A stretch of 64,000 nucleotides of DNA from Pedobacter petrophilus (GTDB lineage: Bacteria > Bacteroidota > Bacteroidia > Sphingobacteriales > Sphingobacteriaceae). The notes below the pieces were generated by a model. The model saw only the letters and a program-made list of their open reading frames with translations. It was not told where the DNA came from and did no database searches. The DNA lies in contig NZ_WKKH01000013.1 of NCBI RefSeq assembly GCF_009674725.1, positions 62,001-126,000 of the forward strand, in the 5' to 3' direction. Below are positions 1 to 7,595 of this stretch, piece after piece (the first letter of the stretch is position 1; every line of letters begins with the position of its first letter). A program made the translations under genes and the position numbers.

Positions 1-87
1 GATATTGAATATTTCGTTGCAGAATGCTGTGGTCGTTTAGGTTACATTCTTTGGAGAACCAATGTAATCACAGTCGATAGGGAATAA
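1..87 (+). CDS. 3' end of an unidentified CDS (partial)
   Basis: Frame 1 is open from the first base to a TAA at 85-87 and gives 28 residues (starting DIEYFVAECCGRLGY and ending TVDRE). The other two forward frames close early, and the composition looks protein-like. The gene starts left of the window. I do not recognise the family from so short a tail. About 210 nt separate it from gatB, so it is probably the preceding gene on the same strand. It could be chance. Confidence 0.4.
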   Translation, partial: DIEYFVAECCGRLGYILWRTNVITVDRE

Positions 88-259
88 GCAATATATTATC
101 TCCGTTCCTGGTGATGTGATTCACATCACCAGAAATCAAAGTGTCAAAATCGACCATACTTTTAGGTGGATAATTAGGTTTGCCTGTAATCGCGATCGAA
201 ATCTACCCGGCCATTACATACTAGTTAAGATGCGGCAATTCGTTTTGACATTCTTTAAC

Positions 260-267
260 TATATTTG
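260..267 (+). promoter_or_regulatory. Candidate -7 promoter element of gatB
   Basis: TATATTTG matches the Bacteroidota -7 consensus TAnnTTTG and lies 32 nt upstream of the gatB start codon. The nearest TTG (245-247) is only 12 nt away, shorter than the usual 17-23, so the -33 half is not convincing. Confidence 0.35.
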
Positions 268-299
268 CCAGCATATATATTTAAAGGCATCATTTTTAT

Positions 300-1757
300 A
301 TGAGTTTAGTAAAACCCGAAACCAATTACGAGCTTGTTTCAGGACTGGAAATACATGTTCAGTTAAACACCAATACCAAAATTTTTTCTGCTGATAGCGC
401 GTCTTTCGGGGCTTTACCAAATCAAAATATCTCTACCGTTTCGCTTGCTTTGCCTGGCGCATTACCAAAACTGAATAAGGAGGTAGTTGCTAAGGCTATT
501 CGCATTGGTTTAGCGCTTAACTGTACAATAAATCAAATCAATCACTTTGATAGGAAGAACTATTTTTACGCAGATTTACCAAAGGGATATCAGATTACGC
601 AAGACAATCAGCCGATTTGCATCAACGGTTTTTTAGAGGTGGAATTGAATGATGGTTCGACAAAAAAAATAGGAATCAATCGCATTCACCTGGAAGAAGA
701 TGCCGGAAAAAGTATTCACGATCAGGATGAGCATTACTCGCTTGTTGATTTAAATCGTGCCGGAGTGCCATTAATTGAAATTGTTACCGAGCCGGATATC
801 CGCAGTGCGGAAGAAGCATCTGCTTTATTGAGTGAAATTAGAAAACTTGTTCGCCATTTAAATGTGAGCGACGGGAATATGGAAGAAGGGAGTTTGCGTT
901 GCGATGCCAATATTTCTATTCGTGAAAATGGAACTACAGCATTTGGAACCCGTTGCGAAGTGAAAAACTTAAATTCTATGCGGAATGTTCGCAGGGCAAT
1001 GGAATTTGAATTTACCCGGCAGATTGAGGTGGTTAGCAATGGAGGAAAAATCATTCAAAGCACCTTGAATTTTGATGCTGATAAAGGTACTACCTCACCA
1101 ATGCGGACCAAGGAAGAAGCCAACGATTACCGTTACTTTTCTGATCCTGATTTGCAGCCTGTATATATAGCTGATGAATGGTTATCAGAAATCACAGCTG
1201 CCATGCCCGCCTTACCAAATGAAATTTCGAAGCAAATGGTTGCTGAATTTGAAATCAGCAAAGCTGACGCTACCTTATTTGCCGAAGATTTAGATTTACT
1301 CCTGTACTTTAACCATGCTTTACCAATCGTTAATACAAAGAAGACATTAATTAACTGGTTAATTGGTCCGGTTAGGGCATTGTTGAGCGACAAAGGAATA
1401 GCAATTGCTGATTACAAGGTTAAACCAGAGCAGTTAGCGGCAGCTATTAACCTGGTAGATGAAAAGAAACTCACCCAGCAAATTGCTATTCAGCAATTGT
1501 TGCCTGCAATAGAGGGGAATGAAAACGCGAATGTTGAAGACCTTGCTCAATCATTAAACCTGCTCATTACTGAAAATATCGATGAATTGGGCGGTTTTAT
1601 AAATGAGGTGTTAAATAAATATCCACAACAAGTGGAAGCCTTTAAAAAAGGTAAAAAGGGCGTTTTAGGTTTGTTTGTTGGTGAGGTAATGAAACTAGCC
1701 AAAGGCAAAGCGGATGCGAAGAAATTGAATGAATTGATATTAGAAAAACTTAAATAA
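300..1757 (+). CDS. gatB: Aspartyl/glutamyl-tRNA(Asn/Gln) amidotransferase subunit B
   Basis: GatB binds misacylated Glu-tRNA(Gln) or Asp-tRNA(Asn) and, with GatA and GatC, converts it to the correct aminoacyl-tRNA in the cytosol. The 485-residue product has the family's normal length. The N-terminal GatB signature is present (ELVSGLEIHVQLNT at residues 11-24; LNRAGVPLIEIVTEPD near residue 150), and the last ~150 residues form the helical GatB/YqeY tail that contacts tRNA. The ATG at 300 is followed directly by the conserved N-terminus. gatA and gatC are not adjacent, as is common in Bacteroidota. The stop codon TAA overlaps the next ATG by one base, so translation is probably coupled to the thioredoxin-like gene. 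Confidence 0.97.
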   Translation: MSLVKPETNYELVSGLEIHVQLNTNTKIFSADSASFGALPNQNISTVSLALPGALPKLNKEVVAKAIRIGLALNCTINQINHFDRKNYFYADLPKGYQITQDNQPICINGFLEVELNDGSTKKIGINRIHLEEDAGKSIHDQDEHYSLVDLNRAGVPLIEIVTEPDIRSAEEASALLSEIRKLVRHLNVSDGNMEEGSLRCDANISIRENGTTAFGTRCEVKNLNSMRNVRRAMEFEFTRQIEVVSNGGKIIQSTLNFDADKGTTSPMRTKEEANDYRYFSDPDLQPVYIADEWLSEITAAMPALPNEISKQMVAEFEISKADATLFAEDLDLLLYFNHALPIVNTKKTLINWLIGPVRALLSDKGIAIADYKVKPEQLAAAINLVDEKKLTQQIAIQQLLPAIEGNENANVEDLAQSLNLLITENIDELGGFINEVLNKYPQQVEAFKKGKKGVLGLFVGEVMKLAKGKADAKKLNELILEKLK

Positions 1758-2869
1758 TGAGATTAAAAAATCTAAGCCTGATCGTGTTGATCGCGATCGC
1801 TTTCACCGCATGTAAACCGAAAGATAGTTTTAATATTGACGGAACTTTCAAAAATCCTGGCACAGAAAAAAAGGTATTTCTTTTTGGAATGCAAAACAGC
1901 CAGATGGTTGCCATCGATTCAACCAATTTATCAGAAAAAGGGGAGTTTAAATTTATCAGAAAAACTCCGTCCGTGGATTTCTTCAGGGTTTCAATTGGTA
2001 ACCACGAATTTATGCTGATTGCAAAAAATGGAGATGACATCAAACTTGAAGCAGATTTAGCTGATAAGACAATGGCTTACAAAATTTCTGGTGCAAATGA
2101 AGTGGAGAAATTATCAGAGTTGAATACACTGAGAAATAATTTTGCTAAGCAGGTAGAAAAACTACAGGCAGACTTTGAAGCTAAAGTGGCTACCCAGCCG
2201 CAGAACAGAGCAACTATCCTGGAAGAAATGAAACCTCAGTATGAATCTTACATCAATCAGCTAAATACATCAATCTTAAAATTTGCGAAAGAAAACAAAG
2301 GTACGCTAGCAAGTTTCTATGCAATGAATACGCTAAGTCCGCAAGAATTTGAAGCCGAACTGGTTGCCTTTGCCGACGAAATTAAGGATGAAATTAAAGG
2401 AAATACCACTGTAGATACCTTTATAAAACAAATGGCATCACTAAAAACTGTTCAGGTTGGTCAGGTTGCTCCAGAATTTACTATTAATACTGCGGATGGA
2501 AAGCCTGTAAGTTTATCCAGTTATAAAGGTAAATATGTATTGGTAGATTTTTGGGCCTCATGGTGTCAGCCTTGCCGTCAGGAAAATCCAAACGTGGTAA
2601 AAGTCTACAATAAATATAAAACCAAAAACTTTGATATTCTTGGAATTTCCTTGGATACCGATAAAGCTGCCTGGTTAGGTGCGGTAAAAGCAGATGGTTT
2701 AGCATGGACTCATGTTTCAGAATTAAAAGATTTTAACGGCGAAACAATAAAAAAATATCAGGTCCAGGCCATTCCAACTTCTTACCTTATTGATCCTTCC
2801 GGAAAAATTGCGGCCAAAAACCTTCGTGGGGAAGAACTTGAGGCGTTTTTAGCAAAAACGTTACGATAA
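1757..2869 (+). CDS. TlpA-like thioredoxin-fold lipoprotein with DUF4369-type N-terminus
   Basis: A 370-residue exported thiol-disulfide oxidoreductase. The N-terminus is a lipoprotein signal with lipobox FTAC (Cys19), placing it on the periplasmic side of a membrane. Residues ~25-115 resemble the beta-rich DUF4369 domain common in Bacteroidota. A helical linker follows, and residues ~230-370 form an AhpC-TSA/Redoxin domain with active site WCQPC (Cys270, Cys273) and a cis-Pro loop (QAIPTSYLID). Family members reduce disulfides in exported proteins or cytochrome c apoproteins; the client here is unknown. The start codon overlaps the gatB stop (TAATG). Confidence 0.93.
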   Translation: MRLKNLSLIVLIAIAFTACKPKDSFNIDGTFKNPGTEKKVFLFGMQNSQMVAIDSTNLSEKGEFKFIRKTPSVDFFRVSIGNHEFMLIAKNGDDIKLEADLADKTMAYKISGANEVEKLSELNTLRNNFAKQVEKLQADFEAKVATQPQNRATILEEMKPQYESYINQLNTSILKFAKENKGTLASFYAMNTLSPQEFEAELVAFADEIKDEIKGNTTVDTFIKQMASLKTVQVGQVAPEFTINTADGKPVSLSSYKGKYVLVDFWASWCQPCRQENPNVVKVYNKYKTKNFDILGISLDTDKAAWLGAVKADGLAWTHVSELKDFNGETIKKYQVQAIPTSYLIDPSGKIAAKNLRGEELEAFLAKTLR

Positions 2870-2900
2870 AAGAAACTCAATGTTAAACTAATTTAAGTCG

Positions 2901-2956
2901 TTAACAATTTCTTAACTTAGTGTTAACTAAGAGTTGCATCAGAGACACTACTTTCG
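2901..2956 (+). promoter_or_regulatory. PHO-box-like direct repeats and -7 element upstream of the response regulator
   Basis: TTAAC occurs at 2901, 2912 and 2923, exactly 11 bp apart, with weaker TTAA matches further upstream. An 11-bp spaced TTAACA-type array is the known operator form of PhoB/PhoP/OmpR-family regulators. A -7-like TACTTTCG lies at 2949-2956, about 20 bp downstream, with no proper -33 element. That is the layout of an activator-dependent promoter. It suggests the response regulator controls its own gene. The start site would fall near 2963, which supports the ATG at 2973 over the in-frame ATG at 2934. Confidence 0.55.
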
Positions 2957-2972
2957 TAACAAATATTTAACT

Positions 2973-3662
2973 ATGAATAACGCAGGTCAGAAAATATTAA
3001 TTGTTGACGACGAACCAGATATTCTGGAACTGATTGAGTACAACCTGAAAAAAGAAGGCTATCAGGTTTTCACCGCTTCAAATGGTCAGGAAGGAATTAC
3101 AGTCGCTAAGAAGGTTCATCCTGATTTGATTATTCTGGATATCATGATGCCAAAGATGGATGGGATTGAGGCTTGCAGGTTGATGAGGGCGATTCCAGAG
3201 TTTAAAAATACTTTTATGGTGTTTTTAACCGCGAGGAGCGAAGAGTATTCAGAGATTGCGGGTTTCAATGTTGGTGCTGATGATTATATCGCCAAGCCAA
3301 TTAAGCCCCGTGCTTTGGTAAGCCGCATCAATGCAATTTTAAGGCGTAATTCTGGTACTGAAGAAGTTTCAGAAAATAAGTTGGAAATAGGCGATTTGGT
3401 GATCGACAGAGAAGCTTATTTAGTTTTTCAGGGCGGTAACAAGGTTGTATTGGCCAAGAAGGAATTTGAATTATTGTACTTGCTGGCGTCTAAACCAGGT
3501 AAGGTTTATACACGGGAGTCGATTCTTAAAAATATATGGGAAGATTCTGTGGTGGTAACCAATAGAACAATTGATGTTCATATTCGTAAGCTGAGAGAAA
3601 AATTAGGCGAAACTTACGTATCAACGGTTAAAGGCGTTGGTTATAAGTTTGAGCTTTCATAG
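2973..3662 (+). CDS. PhoB/OmpR-family two-component response regulator
   Basis: The 229-residue cytosolic transcription factor has a receiver domain (residues ~7-122) with acidic pocket Asp12/Asp13, phospho-acceptor Asp56 (LIILDIMMP) and the conserved Lys in IAKPIK. A winged-helix Trans_reg_C domain follows (residues ~133-228; RTIDVHIRKLREKLG recognition region). An in-frame ATG 39 nt upstream exists, but the candidate promoter overlaps that extension. No histidine kinase gene is adjacent, so the partner must be elsewhere. The TTAAC repeats upstream look like its own operator. PhoB orthology is likely from sequence style but not proven. Confidence 0.93.
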   Translation: MNNAGQKILIVDDEPDILELIEYNLKKEGYQVFTASNGQEGITVAKKVHPDLIILDIMMPKMDGIEACRLMRAIPEFKNTFMVFLTARSEEYSEIAGFNVGADDYIAKPIKPRALVSRINAILRRNSGTEEVSENKLEIGDLVIDREAYLVFQGGNKVVLAKKEFELLYLLASKPGKVYTRESILKNIWEDSVVVTNRTIDVHIRKLREKLGETYVSTVKGVGYKFELS

Positions 3663-3688
3663 CTATTTTAAAACCATTTTAGGTTTCA

Positions 3689-3734
3689 ACACAGATTAAC
3701 ATTGGCCCTTGCTAATGTTGATCTGTGTTTTTTT
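3689..3734 (+). terminator. Rho-independent terminator after the response regulator
   Basis: A 15-bp stem (ACACAGATTAACATT at 3689-3703 pairing with 3714-3728, one G-T wobble) closes a 10-nt loop and is followed by a run of seven T (3728-3734). Confidence 0.9.
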
Positions 3735-4189
3735 ATGTGCAAGTTGTTAAGTTATACCGTATAAGACATTAAAGGTAATGTAATCGGCAAGCTTCTGGTT
3801 TGGAGGGAAATCTTTGGTTTAAAATAAAATGAGACGCTAAAGATCATACTTTTCTACTCCTTAACACTGCCGTAATGTGTGCCACTGTAATCCTTCCGGT
3901 TGGCAGGAGATACTATCAAATCCTGACCCGTGTTTATCTGCTCATTTGTGGTAGGTGTTTAAACGCTTGTCCTTTAGATGAAACGTTCGTAACTAAGACG
4001 TAATATAAACTATCCTTTTCTAAGATCCTTAATCAGCGTTAATCGTTTGGCCGTCTATCGCTGAATCCGTCATTTCGACTGTAGCGCAGCGTAACGGAGA
4101 AATCTTTGGAAAATGTATTGGTATCGTTCAAAAATTTCTCCGCTTCGGTCGAAATGACGATGAAACGTTCGTAGCTAAAACGTAGATAA
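3735..4189. other. Intergenic region with a decayed duplication of the phnA-like 3' end
   Basis: No convincing gene lies in these 455 nt. Bases ~3976-4060 repeat, with mismatches, bases ~4158-4245: both contain GATGAAACGTTCGTA, ACTATCCTTTTCTAAG and AATCGTTTGGCC. The second copy is the 3' end and downstream flank of the phnA-like gene, so the first is a degenerate copy of that gene end. A long palindromic repeat sits between them. Confidence 0.6.
4069..4158. repeat. Long palindromic intergenic repeat
   Basis: GTCATTTCGAC at 4069-4079 is the exact reverse complement of GTCGAAATGAC at 4148-4158. CGGAGAAAT (4095-4103) pairs with ATTTCTCCG (4134-4142). The element can fold into a two-part hairpin with a ~30-nt loop. 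Palindromes of this type (GTCATTTCGACCGAAGCGGAGAAAT) are dispersed intergenic repeats in Sphingobacteriaceae, from memory. Confidence 0.75.
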
Positions 4190-4768
4190 CTATCCTTTTC
4201 TAAGGTACCTGGTCAGGATTACAATCGTTTGGCCTTCTACCTTACCTTCAATTTGTTCGGTATTATCATGAACCAGTCGAATGTTTTTAACTACTGTACC
4301 TAGTTTGGCACTTATTGTAGATCCTTTAACATCTAATGTTTTCACTAAAACAACGATATCACCTTCATACAAACGTGTTCCATTGCTATCCTGGTGAAAT
4401 TCTACCGTTCCATCAGATTCATGATCGCCGGTTTTTTTCGCCCAATCCAATGTGTCGTCATCAAGGTATAAGATGTCTAAACTATCTGATGCCCAGCCTT
4501 CATTTCTCAACCTGCTTAACATTCTCCAGGCCATCACCTGCACTGCAGGAAATTCAGACCACATGGTGTCTGTCAGCGTTTTCCAGTGACTGGCATCCAG
4601 CTGTTCCGTTTTTTCAATCTGATCTAAACAAGTCTTGCAAACTAAAATGCTATTATCGGCATTGGCATTACTGGTTGGAGGAACTTCATATACGCTTAAA
4701 CCTGAATCTGCTGTGCATAATTCGCATTTATTACCTGACCGTGTTTGGAGTTGTTGTACTAAAGACAT
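4190..4768 (-). CDS. PhnA/YjdM-like zinc-ribbon protein
   Basis: A 192-residue cytosolic protein. The N-terminus has a zinc ribbon with Cys15/Cys18 and Cys44/Cys47. The C-terminal ~70 residues (LYEGDIVVLVKTLDVKG..., ending QTIVILTRYLRK) match the PhnA/YjdM domain. In spite of its name the family is not a shown phosphonoacetate hydrolase, and the physiological role is unknown. It is longer than E. coli YjdM (~111 aa) because of a middle insert of ~80 residues, typical of Bacteroidota members. Its 3' end is partly duplicated downstream. Confidence 0.85.
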   Translation of the reverse strand: MSLVQQLQTRSGNKCELCTADSGLSVYEVPPTSNANADNSILVCKTCLDQIEKTEQLDASHWKTLTDTMWSEFPAVQVMAWRMLSRLRNEGWASDSLDILYLDDDTLDWAKKTGDHESDGTVEFHQDSNGTRLYEGDIVVLVKTLDVKGSTISAKLGTVVKNIRLVHDNTEQIEGKVEGQTIVILTRYLRKG

Positions 4769-4845
4769 ATTGACGTTCTATTTTCCGCGAAAGTAGTAAA
4801 ACTTATCGGCATGAAATTAATGTAATTCATTTGCAGATCTGAATA

Positions 4846-5757
4846 TTATTTTTCTGGTAAATGAATTTCCGCCAGCATACACCTGGCGCTGCCACCGCCA
4901 TTCTGCTCAATAGTATAAAGGGGGGCGTGTATTATCCGGCAAAATTGTTCAAGCGTAGTTTTCTGATCTTCGGTTAAGGATAAATAGGCTTGATCCGACA
5001 TCACCAACAAACTTTCATTATCACCATTAACCACCTGCAACATGTTTCCGGCAAAATGGCTCATCTGATCCGGCGTGATTTCGATAATTGTTTTTCCGCT
5101 GTTGGTGAGCCTCAACATCACCGCTAATTTTTCTTCTTCATTGCGAATGGAATCCAGGCAAATAACCGCAAAGCGATCTCCGATACACATCATCACATTG
5201 GTGTGGTAGATCGGAAAATTCGTACTGTCTACCGCTTGAAATGAAACAGGTTCATAACCTGTAAGCATGCAAAAGTTATCCAGCACTTCCTGATCGGTGC
5301 GCACACTTAAGCAAGCATAGGCGATTTTATTTACACGATCTAATACCATGCTTCCGGTTCCTTCCAAAAAAGCGTACTGCATTTCGTAAAAACTTAAATC
5401 GCTGATATGGTTTACCTCAAACTTATCTTTCAGCCCTTCCAGAATATCCTTTCTCCGTTCTAATCTGCGGTTTTCAGAAAACATTGGATAGAGGTAAATT
5501 GAACCGTCATCATGAAAAGATACCCAGTTGTTCGGGAAAATGGAGTCTGGCGTTTCCGGCTGCAGGGTATCATCTACAACAGTAACATCTACCTTATTTT
5601 TCCTTAACAGTTCCACAAAGCCATCAAATTCATTTAGCGCCTGTGTTTGAATGTTACTTTCGGTAGAAGCAACCTGAAACTTATTATTTGCGGCCGTTTG
5701 CTCGTTAAATTTGAAATCAACGGGGCGAATCATTAAAAGGTGGTTGGTGGTCTGCAT
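4846..5757 (-). CDS. ctlX: Citrulline hydrolase CtlX-like amidinohydrolase
   Basis: A guanidino-modifying (pentein fold) enzyme of ~303 residues, probably hydrolysing citrulline to ornithine, CO2 and ammonia in the cytosol. The N-terminal NHLLMIRPVDFKFNEQTAANN is the family signature, and the nucleophile Cys is 11 residues from the C-terminus in a GGGSARCMLAE context. I chose the ATG at 5757 because homologues start MQ-TNH at this point. In-frame ATGs at 5778 and 5790 would add a basic leader (HKKKK) and place the start 2 nt after arcA. With arcA it forms a two-step arginine to ornithine operon. Confidence 0.85.
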   Translation of the reverse strand: MQTTNHLLMIRPVDFKFNEQTAANNKFQVASTESNIQTQALNEFDGFVELLRKNKVDVTVVDDTLQPETPDSIFPNNWVSFHDDGSIYLYPMFSENRRLERRKDILEGLKDKFEVNHISDLSFYEMQYAFLEGTGSMVLDRVNKIAYACLSVRTDQEVLDNFCMLTGYEPVSFQAVDSTNFPIYHTNVMMCIGDRFAVICLDSIRNEEEKLAVMLRLTNSGKTIIEITPDQMSHFAGNMLQVVNGDNESLLVMSDQAYLSLTEDQKTTLEQFCRIIHAPLYTIEQNGGGSARCMLAEIHLPEK

Positions 5758-5792
5758 TTTCTTCTTCTTATGCGTCATGACGACGCGCAAAT

Positions 5793-7238
5793 TTATAAAC
5801 TGTCTCTAAATATCGGCAAGCTCATACAATGGAAACCGCCCCGGGCCCTGGATAGTTCTGCCGATGGCATTAAAATTAAGGTGTCGGTAATGGTTTCCAC
5901 ATCTGCCTTGCCACTTTCCAAATCCTGAATTAAGTCTTTCACATCCACAACATTAAAACCTGCTGCTTTAAAGGCCTCTACTGTTTTATCATTCCGGTCA
6001 TAACCTAAAACTACCCCTTCTTTAATGGCAAGGAGGTTACAGGAATCAGTCCATTGCTCTCTTGAATCATAAGGGAACTGGTTATTTCCGCTGTAAATAA
6101 TTTTTGTTGGCTCCGTACTTTTTAAGTCGTTCTGGCTAATGTCGTTCAATAATGCTTCCACATGTTCGAAATGTTTCGGCTCCTGTGGATTGGCTTTTGT
6201 AAACTGAATGGCAGTGGTTGACTCTAACTTTTCCGGCTCTTTTAAAAAGTTGATCGGTTCATAAGGATTGTACTTTGGCGAATGCGCAATAGAATTTAAG
6301 ATCACCCAGGTATTGCGTTTCACCTGGGTAAAAACGGTATCGAGGTGCATATAATCCCTTTTGCTAGGGATTTTTACTACGGTTACTTTCTCTACTACAT
6401 CATGATCAAATAACAATTTGATGGCTTCATTTGCACCGTGCTCAGACGTCCTTTCGCTGCAGCCAATTAAGACGTGGCTTGGACTTACCATCATCACATC
6501 ACCACCTTCTAAAGTGGTGCTAAATGCGGGCTCATCTCCCGGGCGTAAAAAATGCATGGTTACATCGGGAATTTCCAAAACGTTATTTCTATAGTCAGCG
6601 AACAGGGGGTGATTGAAGAAAATATAACGCATTAAAAGCGTTTCGCGAACGCGTGCTTTTTTTGCCGGTTTATTTAACAGAATATGGTTATTAATAGTAA
6701 TGCCGACATCCCTGGTGAAGATTAAATTTGGAATGGGTGCAAAAATCATGGTATCGTTTGCTAAAGTTCCGGAGATAAAAATCTCTGCCAGTTCTTTCGG
6801 ATCGGTGTTGGTGAGTTCAGTCTGAACTTTATACGTACAGCCTTCTATGGCGCAAACTGCAGCAACCAGTTTTTTCCTGATCGATTCATTTTCGAGCATT
6901 TCGCTTAACAGATTCTGAATTTCGATGACCGAAGTTGAATGATGGAAATCGGGGTGATTTGGTTTGAAAAAGTTTCTGTTCGCTTCAGGTGAATCAATTT
7001 GAGCCAGTTTTCCTTTGATCTTTTCAGGATCCAGAAAGTACATCAACAGCTTAAGATAATAATCGTATTCGCCTTTTCGAATGGTATCCAGGTGAACAAT
7101 ATCTTCGAAAAGCCAGTCTTGCGCTTTCGAGGGAACTACTTTCCCCAGGCCACTATCCGGACTATGAATTAATAATTTGCGCAACCGACCGATCTCGGTG
7201 TTTACGCTCACTTTAAAATTTGATTGCTGCTCGCTCAT
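5793..7238 (-). CDS. arcA: Arginine deiminase
   Basis: Converts L-arginine to citrulline and ammonia. The 481-residue pentein-fold protein carries the family's motifs: FTRDVGI near residue 175, EGGDVMM, the His-containing HLDTVFT block and the catalytic Cys471 in GGFHCMSLP near the C-terminus. It is longer than the ~410-residue Pseudomonas enzyme, as in other Bacteroidota. It is the first gene of the arcA-ctlX operon and is transcribed divergently from argS, which also uses arginine. There is no arcB or arcC next door, so citrulline probably goes to CtlX, not to ATP-yielding fermentation. Confidence 0.93.
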   Translation of the reverse strand: MSEQQSNFKVSVNTEIGRLRKLLIHSPDSGLGKVVPSKAQDWLFEDIVHLDTIRKGEYDYYLKLLMYFLDPEKIKGKLAQIDSPEANRNFFKPNHPDFHHSTSVIEIQNLLSEMLENESIRKKLVAAVCAIEGCTYKVQTELTNTDPKELAEIFISGTLANDTMIFAPIPNLIFTRDVGITINNHILLNKPAKKARVRETLLMRYIFFNHPLFADYRNNVLEIPDVTMHFLRPGDEPAFSTTLEGGDVMMVSPSHVLIGCSERTSEHGANEAIKLLFDHDVVEKVTVVKIPSKRDYMHLDTVFTQVKRNTWVILNSIAHSPKYNPYEPINFLKEPEKLESTTAIQFTKANPQEPKHFEHVEALLNDISQNDLKSTEPTKIIYSGNNQFPYDSREQWTDSCNLLAIKEGVVLGYDRNDKTVEAFKAAGFNVVDVKDLIQDLESGKADVETITDTLILMPSAELSRARGGFHCMSLPIFRDSL

Positions 7239-7255
7239 AAAAAAGTTAGTTATTG

Positions 7256-7285
7256 CAAATCTATCAGAATTTCGCGGAGAATCAA
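7256..7285 (-). promoter_or_regulatory. arcA-ctlX promoter
   Basis: On the minus strand, TTG (7285-7283), 19 nt, then TAGATTTG (7263-7256) fits the Bacteroidota housekeeping promoter TTG-N17-23-TAnnTTTG exactly. Transcription would start near 7249, about 11 nt before the arcA ATG. Confidence 0.7.
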
Positions 7286-7299
7286 GGGGGATGTGGAGG

Positions 7300-7576
7300 T
7301 TTGGAGTTGGGAGTTTTGAGTTGGGGAGTTGGGAAGTTGGGAATAGCGAGTTTGGAAATAGCGGTTTGGACTGGCGGGGCTAAAACTAAAAGCAAGTGCA
7401 CCATTTGAAACAGAGGTTTCATGTTTTTGCGTGTGCTACGCTTTAGCCTTTTCGCTTTGTGCTTTTAGCTTTAGTCTTTCCGCTTTGTGCTTTCCGCTTT
7501 CGGCTTTAGTCTTTTAGCTTTCCGCTTTTACCTCTCAGCTTTAGCCTTTCCGCTTAAACCTTTGGTCTTTCCGCTT
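7300..7576. repeat. Low-complexity degenerate repeats between arcA and argS
   Basis: Bases ~7302-7378 are G-rich on the plus strand, with repeats of GGAGTTGGGA/GAGTTTGGA. Bases ~7432-7576 are pyrimidine-rich, with degenerate repeats of CTTTCCGCTTT and CTTTAGTCTTT. There is no coding potential. A possible argS promoter sits at the end: TTG 7562-7564, 19 nt, TATTTTTA 7584-7591, leaving almost no leader. Confidence 0.6.
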
Positions 7577-7595
7577 TAATAACTATTTTTACGCC

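Noticed and set aside
2934-2972. Longer N-terminus for the response regulator
   Set aside because: The candidate -7 element overlaps this extension, and receiver domains normally begin a few residues before the KILIVDDE motif.
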